Below, in pieces: positions 1 to 8,770 of a DNA stretch of 64,000 nucleotides. Source of the stretch: Pseudobdellovibrionaceae bacterium (lineage in GTDB: Bacteria; Bdellovibrionota; Bdellovibrionia; Bdellovibrionales; UBA1609); the NCBI GenBank assembly GCA_020635055.1, contig JACKAN010000006.1:62001-126000 (forward strand), in the 5' to 3' direction. The position numbers were made by a program, and so were the translations under genes. The notes under the pieces were generated by a model. That model was not told the DNA's origin. It saw only the letters and a program-made list of their open reading frames with translations, and ran no database searches. Within the stretch, counting starts at the first letter, position 1. The number at the start of each line of letters is the position of its first letter.

Positions 1-188
1 GCTCGCTTAAAGAAAAACTAAATAAAATTGTTGGATGTCTTGCAAGTACTCCCATTGATTTAAGACTGGACTCAATTCAAACTAAATCTGATTTTTTTCA
101 AGAAGACTTAATGCATTTTAACGCCAAGGGAATCGAAGAAAGCTTAAAATACATTAAACCAGATCTTTTAAGTTTTTTAACTGAATAA
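1..188 (+). CDS. SGNH/GDSL-type hydrolase, C-terminal fragment (runs in from left edge)
   Basis: An open frame enters from the left edge (codons begin at base 3) and stops with TAA at 186-188. The readable 61 residues contain the block V signature of SGNH hydrolases, Asp-Leu-Met-His followed by Asn, preceded by Phe-Gln-Glu. The same FQEDLMHxN string occurs in the complete SGNH protein at 16788-17798 of this window, so the two are paralogues. The catalytic GDS block would lie outside the window. Its neighbour on the opposite strand is the carbamoyltransferase operon, and SGNH proteins often accompany such genes. Function beyond a probable esterase or acyl-transferase fold is not established. 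Confidence 0.75.
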   Translation, partial: SLKEKLNKIVGCLASTPIDLRLDSIQTKSDFFQEDLMHFNAKGIEESLKYIKPDLLSFLTE

Positions 189-232
189 GCTTTTTTTTAT
201 TAAGTCTCTGAATTTTCACTACAAAATATCAA

Positions 233-421
233 TTAAAATAATGGATAAATAAATGGCGATAGAACGGGTGTATATGCCAAAAATGCAAACACTAAGGACA
301 AAATAAACACTATTAAGGCCAAAATAAACACAAAGGGGATTTTCTGAGATTTAAAAGTCAAGAAAAGATCTTTCAACATAATGCCGATAATTTTTAATCC
401 TGAAAACTTAGACCTAGCCAT
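233..421 (-). CDS. DUF5989-like small membrane protein
   Basis: A roughly 62-residue peptide with a short basic N-terminus, one strongly hydrophobic helix (about residues 28-50) and the C-terminal string SPFIYPLF, which closely resembles the APFIYTLF-type ending of DUF5989 proteins. Members of that family usually sit beside carbamoyltransferase genes, as here. I place the start at the ATG at 421 because GAGAGGAAG lies just upstream; a TTG at 436 is also in frame. The gene overlaps the end of the carbamoyltransferase gene by 8 bases, so the two are probably translationally coupled. A membrane-bound accessory of the carbamoyltransferase is an inference from context; the family has no proven biochemical role that I know of. 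Confidence 0.7.
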   Translation of the reverse strand: MARSKFSGLKIIGIMLKDLFLTFKSQKIPFVFILALIVFILSLVFAFLAYTPVLSPFIYPLF

Positions 422-2213
422 TGTTCTTCCTCTCAATAATAGTATTGTTTAATACAAGTATATCCATTTCTGTTCGCAAAAACATCATCAAGGCCTCTGT
501 AGGTCCTGCCACTAAAGGGAAACCACTTTCATTAAAAGACGTGTTTAATATACACTCTAGGCCAGTTTGCTTTCCGAACTCTTTTATTAATTTATAAAAC
601 TTTGGATTATCACTTTCTGTACAGACCTGAGGACGGGTCGTTTTATCAATGTGAATTGCGGCTCTAATTTTACTTTGAACTTCAGCATGTATGGGTGCGG
701 AAGTTTGCATCCATTTTGCAGGTCGACTGTGAGCATGCGTTTTAAGGATTCTCTCACTATGAGTATCTGTTAGTGAAACTGCATAGGGGCGGAAGGAAGC
801 TCTGTGTTTGATGGTTTTGCTCAATTTATTAGCAACTTCAATGTTTGAGGGGTCAACTAAAATCGACCTATTGCCTAATGCCCGCGGACCATTCTCAAAT
901 TTCCCCTGCATCCAACCTACCACTTTTCCTTTTTTTACAGATGAAGCCACATGTGAGATCAGTTCAGATTCATTATTACTCTTAGATATGTCTAAATTAA
1001 ATTTGCCATTGGCACGTGAAAACTGACGAATCCTCTCTATATCCATAACTTCTAACATTTCTATAACATTTAACTCATCATAAGCTTTTCCAAAATAAGG
1101 ATGTAGTACAAAGTCCTTATTTCGAGTCCCAGATATTGTAACAGCAGAATAAAGGGCCGCACCCATGGCTCCTCCACCATCTCCAGGATCTGGTGGTATA
1201 AATACATCTTTAAAGTGCCCTGAGTTTAGAATCTTCGAATTAGCTACTGCATTTAAAGCCACACCACCCGAAAAACATAGGTTCGCAGAGCCCGTTTTCT
1301 CTTTTGCATAAGCTACCAGGGCAACAACAGCTTCTTCCAAAACTAATTGAATACTAGCCGCAATATCAGCATATCTTTGATCCTCAACAGTCACATTCTC
1401 TTGTTGTTCGCTCAAACAACTAAATGGGAGTTTATTGCGATAAGGACGAGGTTCTCCAAAAATATTTATAAATTTTTGTGTGACGGGCACTTTCTCTTCG
1501 CTACCAAAATCAAAGTAAGAAATATTAATTTCGTAGCTACCATTGTCCTGTATCCGTATTATATCACGTACTTGTTCTGCATATATAGGATTACCAAATG
1601 CTGCCAAAGCCATTGTGCTGCATTCTCCATCATTGGCTTTAAAACCTAAAAAGGCTGTAAAAGTCGAGTAGATAATGCCCAATGAGTGTGGAAAAAAGAT
1701 GGCATCGATAGGCTCAATATTCGCTCCGTCGCCCCTAAAAAGACCAGAACATGTCCACTCACCAACAGCATCAATAGTAAGAACTGCAGCTTCATTAAAT
1801 GGAGAAGCATAAAAGCTATGGGCAGCATGACTCATATGATGAGGAACATACAAAATTTTTCTGGGTTCAATTTCAAAATGCGAACTTAATGTATGTTTAA
1901 TTCTTAATCCGCTAGTAATCGCTTCATGCATTGATTTTAAATATGTTTTTAAAGAAAAAGGATACCTTGCAAAGGAAGAAGAAATCGTACGAGTGAATTT
2001 AACATTGGGGTCTTCGTGGTAGGCGATAAAATCTAAATCGTCAAAACTTAAACCAGCTTCTTCCACACAGAATTTAGAAGACTGAAAGGGAAAACTAGGA
2101 TCGTGTTTTATTAGTGAAAACCGTTCCTCAGTAGCTGCCGAAATCACTTCTCCGTCAACTACTAGGGCCGAGCAGGCATCATGGTAATTCGAAGATACAC
2201 CCAGAATTTTCAT
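414..2213 (-). CDS. NodU/CmcH-family carbamoyltransferase
   Basis: At 599 residues this is the usual family length. The N-terminal Kae1-like domain opens MKILGVSSNYHDAC, carries the metal-binding HHMSHAAH cluster (about residues 125-132), and has SGGVALNAVAN and PDPGDGGGAMGAA motifs. The C-terminal domain holds the GPRALGNRSIL signature of O-carbamoyltransferases. The family transfers a carbamoyl group from carbamoyl phosphate to a hydroxyl on a sugar, antibiotic or natural product; the acceptor here is unknown. The gene starts in an ATGA overlap with the ferritin-like gene upstream and overlaps the DUF5989-like gene downstream, making a three-gene operon. An envelope polysaccharide or secreted metabolite is the likely target, by inference. 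Confidence 0.93.
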   Translation of the reverse strand: MKILGVSSNYHDACSALVVDGEVISAATEERFSLIKHDPSFPFQSSKFCVEEAGLSFDDLDFIAYHEDPNVKFTRTISSSFARYPFSLKTYLKSMHEAITSGLRIKHTLSSHFEIEPRKILYVPHHMSHAAHSFYASPFNEAAVLTIDAVGEWTCSGLFRGDGANIEPIDAIFFPHSLGIIYSTFTAFLGFKANDGECSTMALAAFGNPIYAEQVRDIIRIQDNGSYEINISYFDFGSEEKVPVTQKFINIFGEPRPYRNKLPFSCLSEQQENVTVEDQRYADIAASIQLVLEEAVVALVAYAKEKTGSANLCFSGGVALNAVANSKILNSGHFKDVFIPPDPGDGGGAMGAALYSAVTISGTRNKDFVLHPYFGKAYDELNVIEMLEVMDIERIRQFSRANGKFNLDISKSNNESELISHVASSVKKGKVVGWMQGKFENGPRALGNRSILVDPSNIEVANKLSKTIKHRASFRPYAVSLTDTHSERILKTHAHSRPAKWMQTSAPIHAEVQSKIRAAIHIDKTTRPQVCTESDNPKFYKLIKEFGKQTGLECILNTSFNESGFPLVAGPTEALMMFLRTEMDILVLNNTIIERKNNG

Positions 2214-2932
2214 TTAATGCCTTCCTTAAAAATATTTGTCTGTCGTGTAAGCAAATTCAGTTGGTCTTTCCGGCTTAATGATAATCGCTTTTTTAACATC
2301 GGAGCAAAAAATAAACCAAAGACGAAATAACATCCTGACAGTGTTATACTTAATGAGAATTCACCCAGCCTTGAGGAAAAGACAGAAAGTTGCCTATAGG
2401 CCCTTTTAAAACGATTTAAAAATAAGTATTTTTTAAGCTTCCACTTATTCCCATCGGCAACAGTATTAAGAGATTCCAAGGAATCTGTTTCATGAAAAAC
2501 TTCATCTTTTTGAATTTTAATAAATGTATTCTTGATTTTTGGTTCTATATTTGCTTTCGTGTAATGTTCAAAGTCTTCGTTAACAGATTGCTCACCCACA
2601 TACATATAACAAAAAAAATCGATGACTTTATCGGCATGGTTCTTTTCATCCATAATAATATTTCTTCCAACTACAGGTAAATTCAAAGGTTGTTTACTCA
2701 ATTGCTTGCAAAGACCATCAAATAAATCTGCATGGAAAAATTCTTCCATGGCATGTTGGAAAAGCGCGGCTCTCTCTTTTGGGCTATTTATAAAATTCAT
2801 AGCATACAAACTTTGCCAACCACTATCAAATTCTGTAACAGAAAATTCTTGCAGAGCTTGGATTTTTCTTTTCTCCGATATTTTCCAACTCATTGGTAAA
2901 ACATAGCGAATGATAAGTTGTCTTAGTTTCAT
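2210..2932 (-). CDS. Ferritin-like diiron-domain protein
   Basis: The first 150 of 240 residues show the ligand spacing of a ferritin-like four-helix bundle: Glu34, Glu63-Glu64 with His67 (EEFFH), Asp95-Glu96 with His99 (DEKNH), and Glu144 with His147 (DEVFH). The remaining C-terminal part contains a hydrophobic segment near residues 190-210, so membrane attachment is possible. It is the first gene of the operon with the carbamoyltransferase (ATGA overlap at 2210-2213). Such bundles can be oxidases, desaturase-like hydroxylases or iron-storage proteins. The operon suggests oxidation of the molecule that is carbamoylated, but this is inference only. Confidence 0.75.
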   Translation of the reverse strand: MKLRQLIIRYVLPMSWKISEKRKIQALQEFSVTEFDSGWQSLYAMNFINSPKERAALFQHAMEEFFHADLFDGLCKQLSKQPLNLPVVGRNIIMDEKNHADKVIDFFCYMYVGEQSVNEDFEHYTKANIEPKIKNTFIKIQKDEVFHETDSLESLNTVADGNKWKLKKYLFLNRFKRAYRQLSVFSSRLGEFSLSITLSGCYFVFGLFFAPMLKKRLSLSRKDQLNLLTRQTNIFKEGIK

Positions 2933-3005
2933 ATTACGATCTCATTACGGGTGATCCCTTATGTCAATGACTAATCAAGCACAAGTAAACAAAGCTATTG
3001 CATGT

Positions 3006-4553
3006 TCACTCAAAAATAGCCAGACCATCATAAGTCGGGTCAGCCACACCAAAGTAAGTGTTATTGTCATACTTCGCGGCATATACAAATCCTAAATTTT
3101 TCACAGGATTTCTCCACACTGTTTCAATTTGATAATTATTATTTTTCAAAATATTGATAATATTTTGTGGAAAGCCTTTTTGTATTCTAATCCACTTTTT
3201 AAAGGAAAAAAAACGGGGTTCGAAAATGGCTGTTCTTAGATCTTTCTTTTCAAATAGAAATTTATATAAAACCTGAAATATAGAGACCACTATTCTTTCT
3301 GATCCTGCCGATCCTATCACTAAGTAAGGCTCCTTATTTTTTAAAACAATTGTAGGAACTAAATTTGTGTGTTCTCTTATATTTGGCCTAGGACTGTGTT
3401 GCATAAATGCACTATGAGGGTACAGCACTCCCGTTCCAGGAATAAATTCTCCCAAACCAAACCAAGGTCCAAGCGTTAATGTCCAAGAAACCGCATTTTT
3501 TTCCGAGTCAATAATAGAAATATGAGACGTATCTCCATCTTCCTTTATCATTTTCACTTTTTTTAATTCTTTTTTTAATTTTGGTAAAGCCTTATCATAG
3601 TAGGCTTTGCTAAGCAGATTCTCATGATTGTAATCATATTCCTGCAAATATTTATGACGTAGTCCTTTCTGAAAGGGTTGATCCTCCATAACTCTTTCTT
3701 CAATTTTAATTAATGATATAAGTTTTGGAATACTTTTAGATGAGTCTGATTTTTTTTGCATATTTAACATTTGTATAAGCACATGACCCCATGTGTTTCC
3801 CTTTAAGGCATGAACTTCTACATCTCCTAAATCAAACTGATAAGTGTCATACTTATTAATCTTATAATTTTCTAGATCACTTTTTGTCAGGAGCCCACCC
3901 CTCAATTTGTGATCTTCTACTATTTTTGAAGCTATGGAGCCGGTGTAGAATGTAGAAAAACCTTCCTTCTTTATTATTTCTAATGTTTTTATAAAATCTG
4001 GAACTTTAAAGGTTTCACCATATTTTAATGTTTTACCATCTTTCATGAAAATCTTTTTCAATTCTGGTTTTCTTGAAATTAAATCTCTTTTCAATCCTAA
4101 AAGTACAGCCTGATTTCTTCCAATCTTTACGCCTTTTTCTAACTCTGGTAGGACAAAACCTAAAATTTGTTCTAGTGAGAAATTGGAAAGTTTTAAAACT
4201 TCTTCTATAGCCTTTGGCAGTCCCGGAATAGGTATTCTTTGCATTTCACTAGGATTCTTAACTGATTTTTTTGGAGTTTGAGAGGCGGCATCTATACCTA
4301 TAAATTGTTTTTTCGAAGTATAAATTAGAATTTGTGATTTACCAGCTAAGGAAGTATTCATTGGATCTGAGTAGGTAATACCAATGACACTACCAATAGC
4401 GGCGGCGTAGGCGTTACCTCCCGCTTTTAATATATTGAACCCGATTTGTGTTGCCATCGGATTTCCAGCGCTGACAACACCCACCTTTTTTGACGACAAG
4501 GCTCTCTGGCCGGAAAGAACAATAATAAATAAGCTCAATATTATTTTTTTCAC
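3006..4553 (-). CDS. Gamma-glutamyltransferase family protein, divergent
   Basis: A signal peptide (about residues 1-20) is followed by a gamma-glutamyltransferase (GGT, Ntn-hydrolase) fold. The predicted autocleavage and catalytic Thr is Thr342 in GDTSHISIID, followed by NAVSWTLTLGPWFG and a PGTGVLYPHSAF segment as in GGT small subunits, and by the LVPTIVLKNKEPYLVIGSAGSERI-like region. The N-terminal substrate loop differs from typical GGT: NTSLAGKSQ stands where a Gly-rich GIGGGGF string is usual. At 515 residues it is slightly short for the family. Expected role is periplasmic hydrolysis or transfer of gamma-glutamyl groups. The altered loop makes the substrate uncertain. It is preceded by a weak terminator-like hairpin after the prepilin operon. 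Confidence 0.85.
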   Translation of the reverse strand: MKKIILSLFIIVLSGQRALSSKKVGVVSAGNPMATQIGFNILKAGGNAYAAAIGSVIGITYSDPMNTSLAGKSQILIYTSKKQFIGIDAASQTPKKSVKNPSEMQRIPIPGLPKAIEEVLKLSNFSLEQILGFVLPELEKGVKIGRNQAVLLGLKRDLISRKPELKKIFMKDGKTLKYGETFKVPDFIKTLEIIKKEGFSTFYTGSIASKIVEDHKLRGGLLTKSDLENYKINKYDTYQFDLGDVEVHALKGNTWGHVLIQMLNMQKKSDSSKSIPKLISLIKIEERVMEDQPFQKGLRHKYLQEYDYNHENLLSKAYYDKALPKLKKELKKVKMIKEDGDTSHISIIDSEKNAVSWTLTLGPWFGLGEFIPGTGVLYPHSAFMQHSPRPNIREHTNLVPTIVLKNKEPYLVIGSAGSERIVVSIFQVLYKFLFEKKDLRTAIFEPRFFSFKKWIRIQKGFPQNIINILKNNNYQIETVWRNPVKNLGFVYAAKYDNNTYFGVADPTYDGLAIFE

Positions 4554-4565
4554 AATTCATGTTAT

Positions 4566-4590
4566 TAAAAAACTCAGTCATATTTGACTA
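4566..4590 (-). terminator. Possible weak intrinsic terminator after the prepilin operon
   Basis: On the minus strand a short hairpin with stem AGTCA/TGACT (4576-4580 and 4585-4589) is followed by GAG and a run of six T. It lies between the last prepilin gene and the gamma-glutamyltransferase gene. The stem is only five base pairs and AT-rich, so this is a weak call. Confidence 0.35.
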
Positions 4591-4629
4591 AATGTTTTTT
4601 ATCCTGCCTTTTGTCCAGAAATTTTAAAA

Positions 4630-5574
4630 TTACTTTGGCAGAGGGGGACCTGGGGGGACTGGCAGACATCTCAGTGTTCCATCTGCATTTATACCTTTGG
4701 CGGCTTCACCTAAACCACATGCTGTTTTTGCAAAATTTCGACAAACCCCATTAAAACAAATTTTACCAGCCGTAGATACAATTCGGCTATGATACAAGTG
4801 ATTCAAAGATCCTGAAAGAGGTTCAATCCTTTGCGCGGTGATAGGCCCAAGAGAATTTACATAATTAGTTGCCGTAACTGTTTCTGCATTTAAATTGGAA
4901 GCAGTTATAGTGTTAGCCAAAAAATTAGGAGTTTGCACATTCCCGCTCACGGAGGCTGCATATGTCGATGTTGTTAAATTATTTGTAATTTTTAGATCCG
5001 TACAAACCCCATTAATTACAACTCCTCCCAAACCAGAACAGATGGATTGAGCATAGCTCTCTTTAGTTCCTGCACAGCTTAGAATCTTGTTAGAGGCATC
5101 TAGATCTACTTCAACACTAAATGTTTGTGAGACATTTACATTCTTAATGAGTCCAATATTGGGTTGAGCTTCAATAGTGAGGTCAACAATCCCGCGATTT
5201 GCAGCCTTAGTGGGTCTAAAATTATTGACAGTTAAATTTACTAATTTAAGAGTTTCTTGTTCGTACAAATTATTTACTGCATACTCAGTATATATACCAA
5301 GATTGTCTTTTCTTTTTATAATACTAAAATTTTGACCTGCAACAGGATTTAAAGTTTTTAGGGTTTCCGAACAAGAGGGTCCATCAGTAATTACATGATG
5401 CATTCGTGTCGCAAGATTCGAAAGTGATCTTGCACCCTTAAGGTTGGATACAAATTTTGACTGCCATACAATGGACTGACTTGAACTAAATATTAATAAG
5501 CTAAGAAGTCCAACAGAAACAGACACTTCTACAAGGGTCATGCCTTTTTTTGAATTTAATTTTAAGGTAGACAT
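4630..5574 (-). CDS. Prepilin-like protein with Cys-rich C-terminal modules (third of three)
   Basis: 314 residues with a type IV prepilin leader: KKG (ending Gly11) then MTLVEVSVSVGLLSLLIF, with Glu at mature position +5. This is the substrate pattern of the prepilin peptidase PilD. The body has a Cys module near the middle (C...C..LGG...C) and a second at the end (C....C.......C....G....C), and finishes in a Pro-rich tail. Both modules recur in the two genes upstream. Length and Cys content fit a minor pilin or pseudopilin with a globular head rather than a major pilin. The start overlaps the preceding stop by 13 bases. It probably acts at the pilus tip or in a type II-like secretion system; no assembly gene is in the window. 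Confidence 0.8.
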   Translation of the reverse strand: MSTLKLNSKKGMTLVEVSVSVGLLSLLIFSSSQSIVWQSKFVSNLKGARSLSNLATRMHHVITDGPSCSETLKTLNPVAGQNFSIIKRKDNLGIYTEYAVNNLYEQETLKLVNLTVNNFRPTKAANRGIVDLTIEAQPNIGLIKNVNVSQTFSVEVDLDASNKILSCAGTKESYAQSICSGLGGVVINGVCTDLKITNNLTTSTYAASVSGNVQTPNFLANTITASNLNAETVTATNYVNSLGPITAQRIEPLSGSLNHLYHSRIVSTAGKICFNGVCRNFAKTACGLGEAAKGINADGTLRCLPVPPGPPLPK

Positions 5575-6572
5575 GTTATGTTATCTCCCCCCGCATCTAT
5601 ACTCGTTATGGCTTTGGTTCCACTACAAATTCCGTTAGGTGCTAAACCAACTCTCATACAGTTATAACCAACTTGTGAGGAGCATATATGACCGTCTGTT
5701 GTATAAAGGTTTGCCACTGGTATTGTATAACTACCATCCACAGTATGAATTAATCCACTTGCATATGTGTTAGTAGAATTAATGGTTGTGGCAATCGTAC
5801 TACTATTTATGGCCATTATGCTTGGTGCAGAAAGAACCAAGGGCTGGGGTGAGGCAGGAGCTGGTGAGTTCAAGATATTTAAATTGATACCAGATATGTC
5901 AGTGGCGACGCCAACAGAAGAATTTACCACCGTCGTACCATTGGTATGCAAGTTGGCACATCTTAAACTGGGTCCTAAAGAAATAAGGGTTCCACCTAAT
6001 GAGTTACATGCAGCAAGTAAATTGGAATCCGCAGTGTTTGCAACACAACTTTCAACATTGTTCGCACCCCCCAATCTTACGGTGATCGCAATGTTTTCGA
6101 TCCTTCTTCTGCCATCATTATTATTTGTTATGTCCTCATCATTATCAAATTCAATGGATATTAATGCGTGTCCTCGTTTTTTATTGTTGGAATCATCAGA
6201 GCTTCTTTCAAATTTATGGAATCGTATTTCATGTATTTTGGCTTTTCCCCGGCCAAATCCATAAGACTTTCCGCTTGTATAAGTCACCGTCGGCGTTGGT
6301 GCTGTTTCAATTATGTTATCAATAGTATCTCCAGCTACTGGGTTTTTTCCGGTTAAGGTAGATACACAATTGTCTCGACTTACTAATGTCATTTGTATCT
6401 CACTGACAATAGAAGACTTTACCAAATCGTGGGCGGAAGCGGCATTCTCTTTGTCAATAAGAACCATAATTTGACCCGTAGTCAGGGTGATTGCTGACAT
6501 CAAACCCAAAACAACTACAGCTTCAACTGCTGAAAAAGCCTTAATATTTTTAAGGAAACCATGTGGTTCCAC
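5562..6572 (-). CDS. Prepilin-like protein with Cys-rich modules (second of three)
   Basis: 336 residues. The leader ends Lys-Ala, so Ala12 stands at the -1 position where Gly is usual, followed by FSAVEAVVVLGLMSAITL with Glu17 at +5. Processing at Ala is tolerated by some prepilin peptidases but is unusual. A near-N-terminal string (NCVSTLTGKNPVAG) is closely matched in the next gene (SCSETLKTLNPVAG), showing common descent. Middle and C-terminal Cys modules are shared with both neighbours. It overlaps the gene before it by 23 bases and the gene after it by 13, so the three are one operon. A minor pilin role is inferred. Confidence 0.78.
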   Translation of the reverse strand: MEPHGFLKNIKAFSAVEAVVVLGLMSAITLTTGQIMVLIDKENAASAHDLVKSSIVSEIQMTLVSRDNCVSTLTGKNPVAGDTIDNIIETAPTPTVTYTSGKSYGFGRGKAKIHEIRFHKFERSSDDSNNKKRGHALISIEFDNDEDITNNNDGRRRIENIAITVRLGGANNVESCVANTADSNLLAACNSLGGTLISLGPSLRCANLHTNGTTVVNSSVGVATDISGINLNILNSPAPASPQPLVLSAPSIMAINSSTIATTINSTNTYASGLIHTVDGSYTIPVANLYTTDGHICSSQVGYNCMRVGLAPNGICSGTKAITSIDAGGDNITCLP

Positions 6573-7563
6573 AAATCACACTCCCATCAGGTTGAATCTG
6601 TTTAATAAAATCATCCAAAATCAAATTATTACAAGATTGATCGGCCCAAGGAAGTGTGCAAACACCTGTACTTAGATTACAAATATTATTCCAAACTTGT
6701 ATGGAACCTTGATGGATAAACTGAGAGCTCGGGCCATTGGTAGAATTCGTTCTAATCGTCGTTGGCTTATTTAGGACCTGTCCTGACTGCAAAATATTCG
6801 CGGTCACACTGGTTCCAGGAATTGCCGCATTAATGTTCCCAGTAAAAACTGCTTGATTACCGGCTGTAACCGATACATTTGCACGCAAATCACTTAGAGA
6901 GCTGTAAGAACCTGTTATAACAGGATTTACACAAGTGCTACCGACTAAACTCGCTCCCACAAGATCACAACCTGTACTTATTAATGTTAGGTTTTCAACA
7001 ACACACTCAGTAATCTGATTGGCTCCGTTGATTTGGTAACCTAACCGAAATCCTCTTACTATATGTTTGGAACCTAAGTAACCACCCTTCTTCTCAAAAT
7101 CAATTAAAATTTGAAGATGTGTAGGGTCTAAGTTTATTTTTTTTAAGCGCATACCTTTATAAATAAGGGTGCCTGTCCCAACTTCTTGATCTTTTGTATA
7201 AATACTAACGCCCGCATAATTTCTTAAGTTATCAAATTCTGTTCCTGGCGGTATTATAAAGTCGTCATCTGGATTTGTGATGTCTCCTAAATTCAAATTG
7301 GTCACATCCACGCCTTGAAAATTCACTGTACAGACATCTCTACTACTTAGAGCATTCTGAAATTGATCAGCTATATGATCGGCATATGTGTTCTGTTTTA
7401 CCATTCTAATCAATTTTTGATTGCTATTAATTACATCTAAAGTGGAATACATAGAAACAGACAAAAGTCCAAGTGCAAAGACAATAGGTATAATTGCAGA
7501 ACCTTTTGGGTTAAGCAAAGCAGTACATACACTTATATTCTTCAATTTCAAATAGATCCTCAC
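6550..7563 (-). CDS. Prepilin-like protein without Glu5, GspK/PilX-like (first of three)
   Basis: 337 residues with leader NPKG (Gly21) followed by SAIIPIVFALGLLSVSMYSTL. Mature position +5 is Pro26 rather than Glu. Lack of Glu5 is the hallmark of the GspK-type minor pseudopilin, which sits at the filament tip. The C-terminus again carries the Cys pattern IC....VC......C followed by a final Cys after a Gly turn, and a middle C...C..VG...C module. It is the first gene of the minus-strand operon, divergent from the gene at 7715. Tip-initiating minor pilin is the best inference. Confidence 0.72.
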   Translation of the reverse strand: MRIYLKLKNISVCTALLNPKGSAIIPIVFALGLLSVSMYSTLDVINSNQKLIRMVKQNTYADHIADQFQNALSSRDVCTVNFQGVDVTNLNLGDITNPDDDFIIPPGTEFDNLRNYAGVSIYTKDQEVGTGTLIYKGMRLKKINLDPTHLQILIDFEKKGGYLGSKHIVRGFRLGYQINGANQITECVVENLTLISTGCDLVGASLVGSTCVNPVITGSYSSLSDLRANVSVTAGNQAVFTGNINAAIPGTSVTANILQSGQVLNKPTTIRTNSTNGPSSQFIHQGSIQVWNNICNLSTGVCTLPWADQSCNNLILDDFIKQIQPDGSVICGTTWFP

Positions 7564-7714
7564 TCACAATAAACTTTCATTACAACATAAATTGTCTAGA
7601 TCCACATAGTTATTGTCAATGTTTAAAATTTTACCTCAAAATAAACTACCCTAAAGCTTTTATCTGTCTTAAAATAATACTGACTCATTTTAAACCATCT
7701 TATGAGGATACACT

Positions 7715-8176
7715 TTGAAGTTAGTTTTTCTATTTTTTTTAATTATGCCCAAAATCTATGTCTATGCTAACGAACTTTCTAAGGCTAAAGAAGAATATTT
7801 TTCTAGCCAAGCAGATAGATATTTAATAGATATGGTCGACATCATTATTACCGACAAATACTTAGAGCAAATGAGGTCACAAGATACCCATACATTTTTT
7901 CCACCTAGCTTTTACTACCAAGCCATTGGCGATAAAATTGTTGACCACCTCTTCGAAAGACTGGATCGATTCGATAAAGCTGCTTCAGAAGTAAAAAAGA
8001 AGTCTGTATTCTTAAACAAGCATCAAAAAGAAAAGGATGAATATGTACGAAAGACTTATGAAGAAACTTTAAAGAAGTACAAAGAACGAAATGCTATCTT
8101 AAAAAGAATAGAAAAATATAAAAAACAAATTAACTTTTATTTAAGAAATCAAGCTGAAGAACAAAAAGGGAAGTAA
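7715..8176 (+). CDS. Secreted charged helical protein, unknown
   Basis: 153 residues; I do not recognise a family. A hydrophobic N-terminus (residues 1-18, probable signal peptide ending near YAN) precedes a Lys/Glu-rich region predicted to be almost wholly helical, coiled-coil-like after residue 90. The start is a TTG at 7715, supported by TGAGGA ending seven bases upstream; an ATG at 7702 is out of frame. The next gene begins four bases after the stop, so the two are probably cotranscribed. Its position opposite the prepilin operon suggests an envelope role, but nothing in the sequence fixes it. Confidence 0.65.
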   Translation: MKLVFLFFLIMPKIYVYANELSKAKEEYFSSQADRYLIDMVDIIITDKYLEQMRSQDTHTFFPPSFYYQAIGDKIVDHLFERLDRFDKAASEVKKKSVFLNKHQKEKDEYVRKTYEETLKKYKERNAILKRIEKYKKQINFYLRNQAEEQKGK

Positions 8177-8179
8177 ATT

Positions 8180-8731
8180 GTGGGCAAAAATAAATCTATT
8201 TTAATTTCGGTTGTCGTTATTGTATTACTTGGGACAGCTTATTTTGTGAAGCAGAAGAATTCCAAAATTATTGCGCCCCCTGTTGCCCCTAATAGTCAAG
8301 AAAATCCTATTGAAAAGAAGCCCCCACAAGTAAACATTAAAAATGACATTAATGATAGCTATCAGTTTTCTATTAGCAATGAAGAGCAAACTAAAATGAA
8401 GCGCTTAACAAAAGAACAAGTAGAAAAACTACTTGACCCCATGTATATCATTATAGAGAGAGAAGATTTAATTAAGTTAAATATAAAAATTAGTGAAATG
8501 GAAGGTAAGTTAGAAATTATAAAGAATCTTACTGAAAATCATATTAGTAATTGGGAAGATAAACGAAAAATTATTCGAGATATGGCAGAAACAAAACTAA
8601 AACTCAGTTATTTAGAATTAAAAGATCGTGTAGAAAAAACACCTCAAGGCGAAGCCATTGGAAACATAGCTCCCATTAAACAAAAAATTGTAAAAGAGCT
8701 AGAAAAACTAAAGAAGTTACAAAGTAATTAA
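8180..8731 (+). CDS. Single-pass membrane protein with periplasmic coiled coil, unknown
   Basis: 183 residues with GTG start (GGGAAG just upstream). A transmembrane helix at about residues 7-23 is followed by a Pro-rich linker (PPVAP, KPPQV) and then a Lys/Glu-rich helical region from about residue 65 to the end. This layout is that of an inner-membrane-anchored periplasmic rod. No family is recognised. It is paired with the charged secreted protein immediately upstream, and an interaction between the two helical proteins is possible but unproven. Confidence 0.65.
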   Translation: MGKNKSILISVVVIVLLGTAYFVKQKNSKIIAPPVAPNSQENPIEKKPPQVNIKNDINDSYQFSISNEEQTKMKRLTKEQVEKLLDPMYIIIEREDLIKLNIKISEMEGKLEIIKNLTENHISNWEDKRKIIRDMAETKLKLSYLELKDRVEKTPQGEAIGNIAPIKQKIVKELEKLKKLQSN

Positions 8732-8770
8732 AGGCAACATTAAGAAAATGCATAATTCCATCATAAAAAA

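Noticed and set aside
7715..8731. Possible toxin-antitoxin pair from two small adjacent genes
   Set aside because: Both have export signals and helical rods, unlike known toxin-antitoxin proteins; no DNA-binding or nuclease motif is visible.
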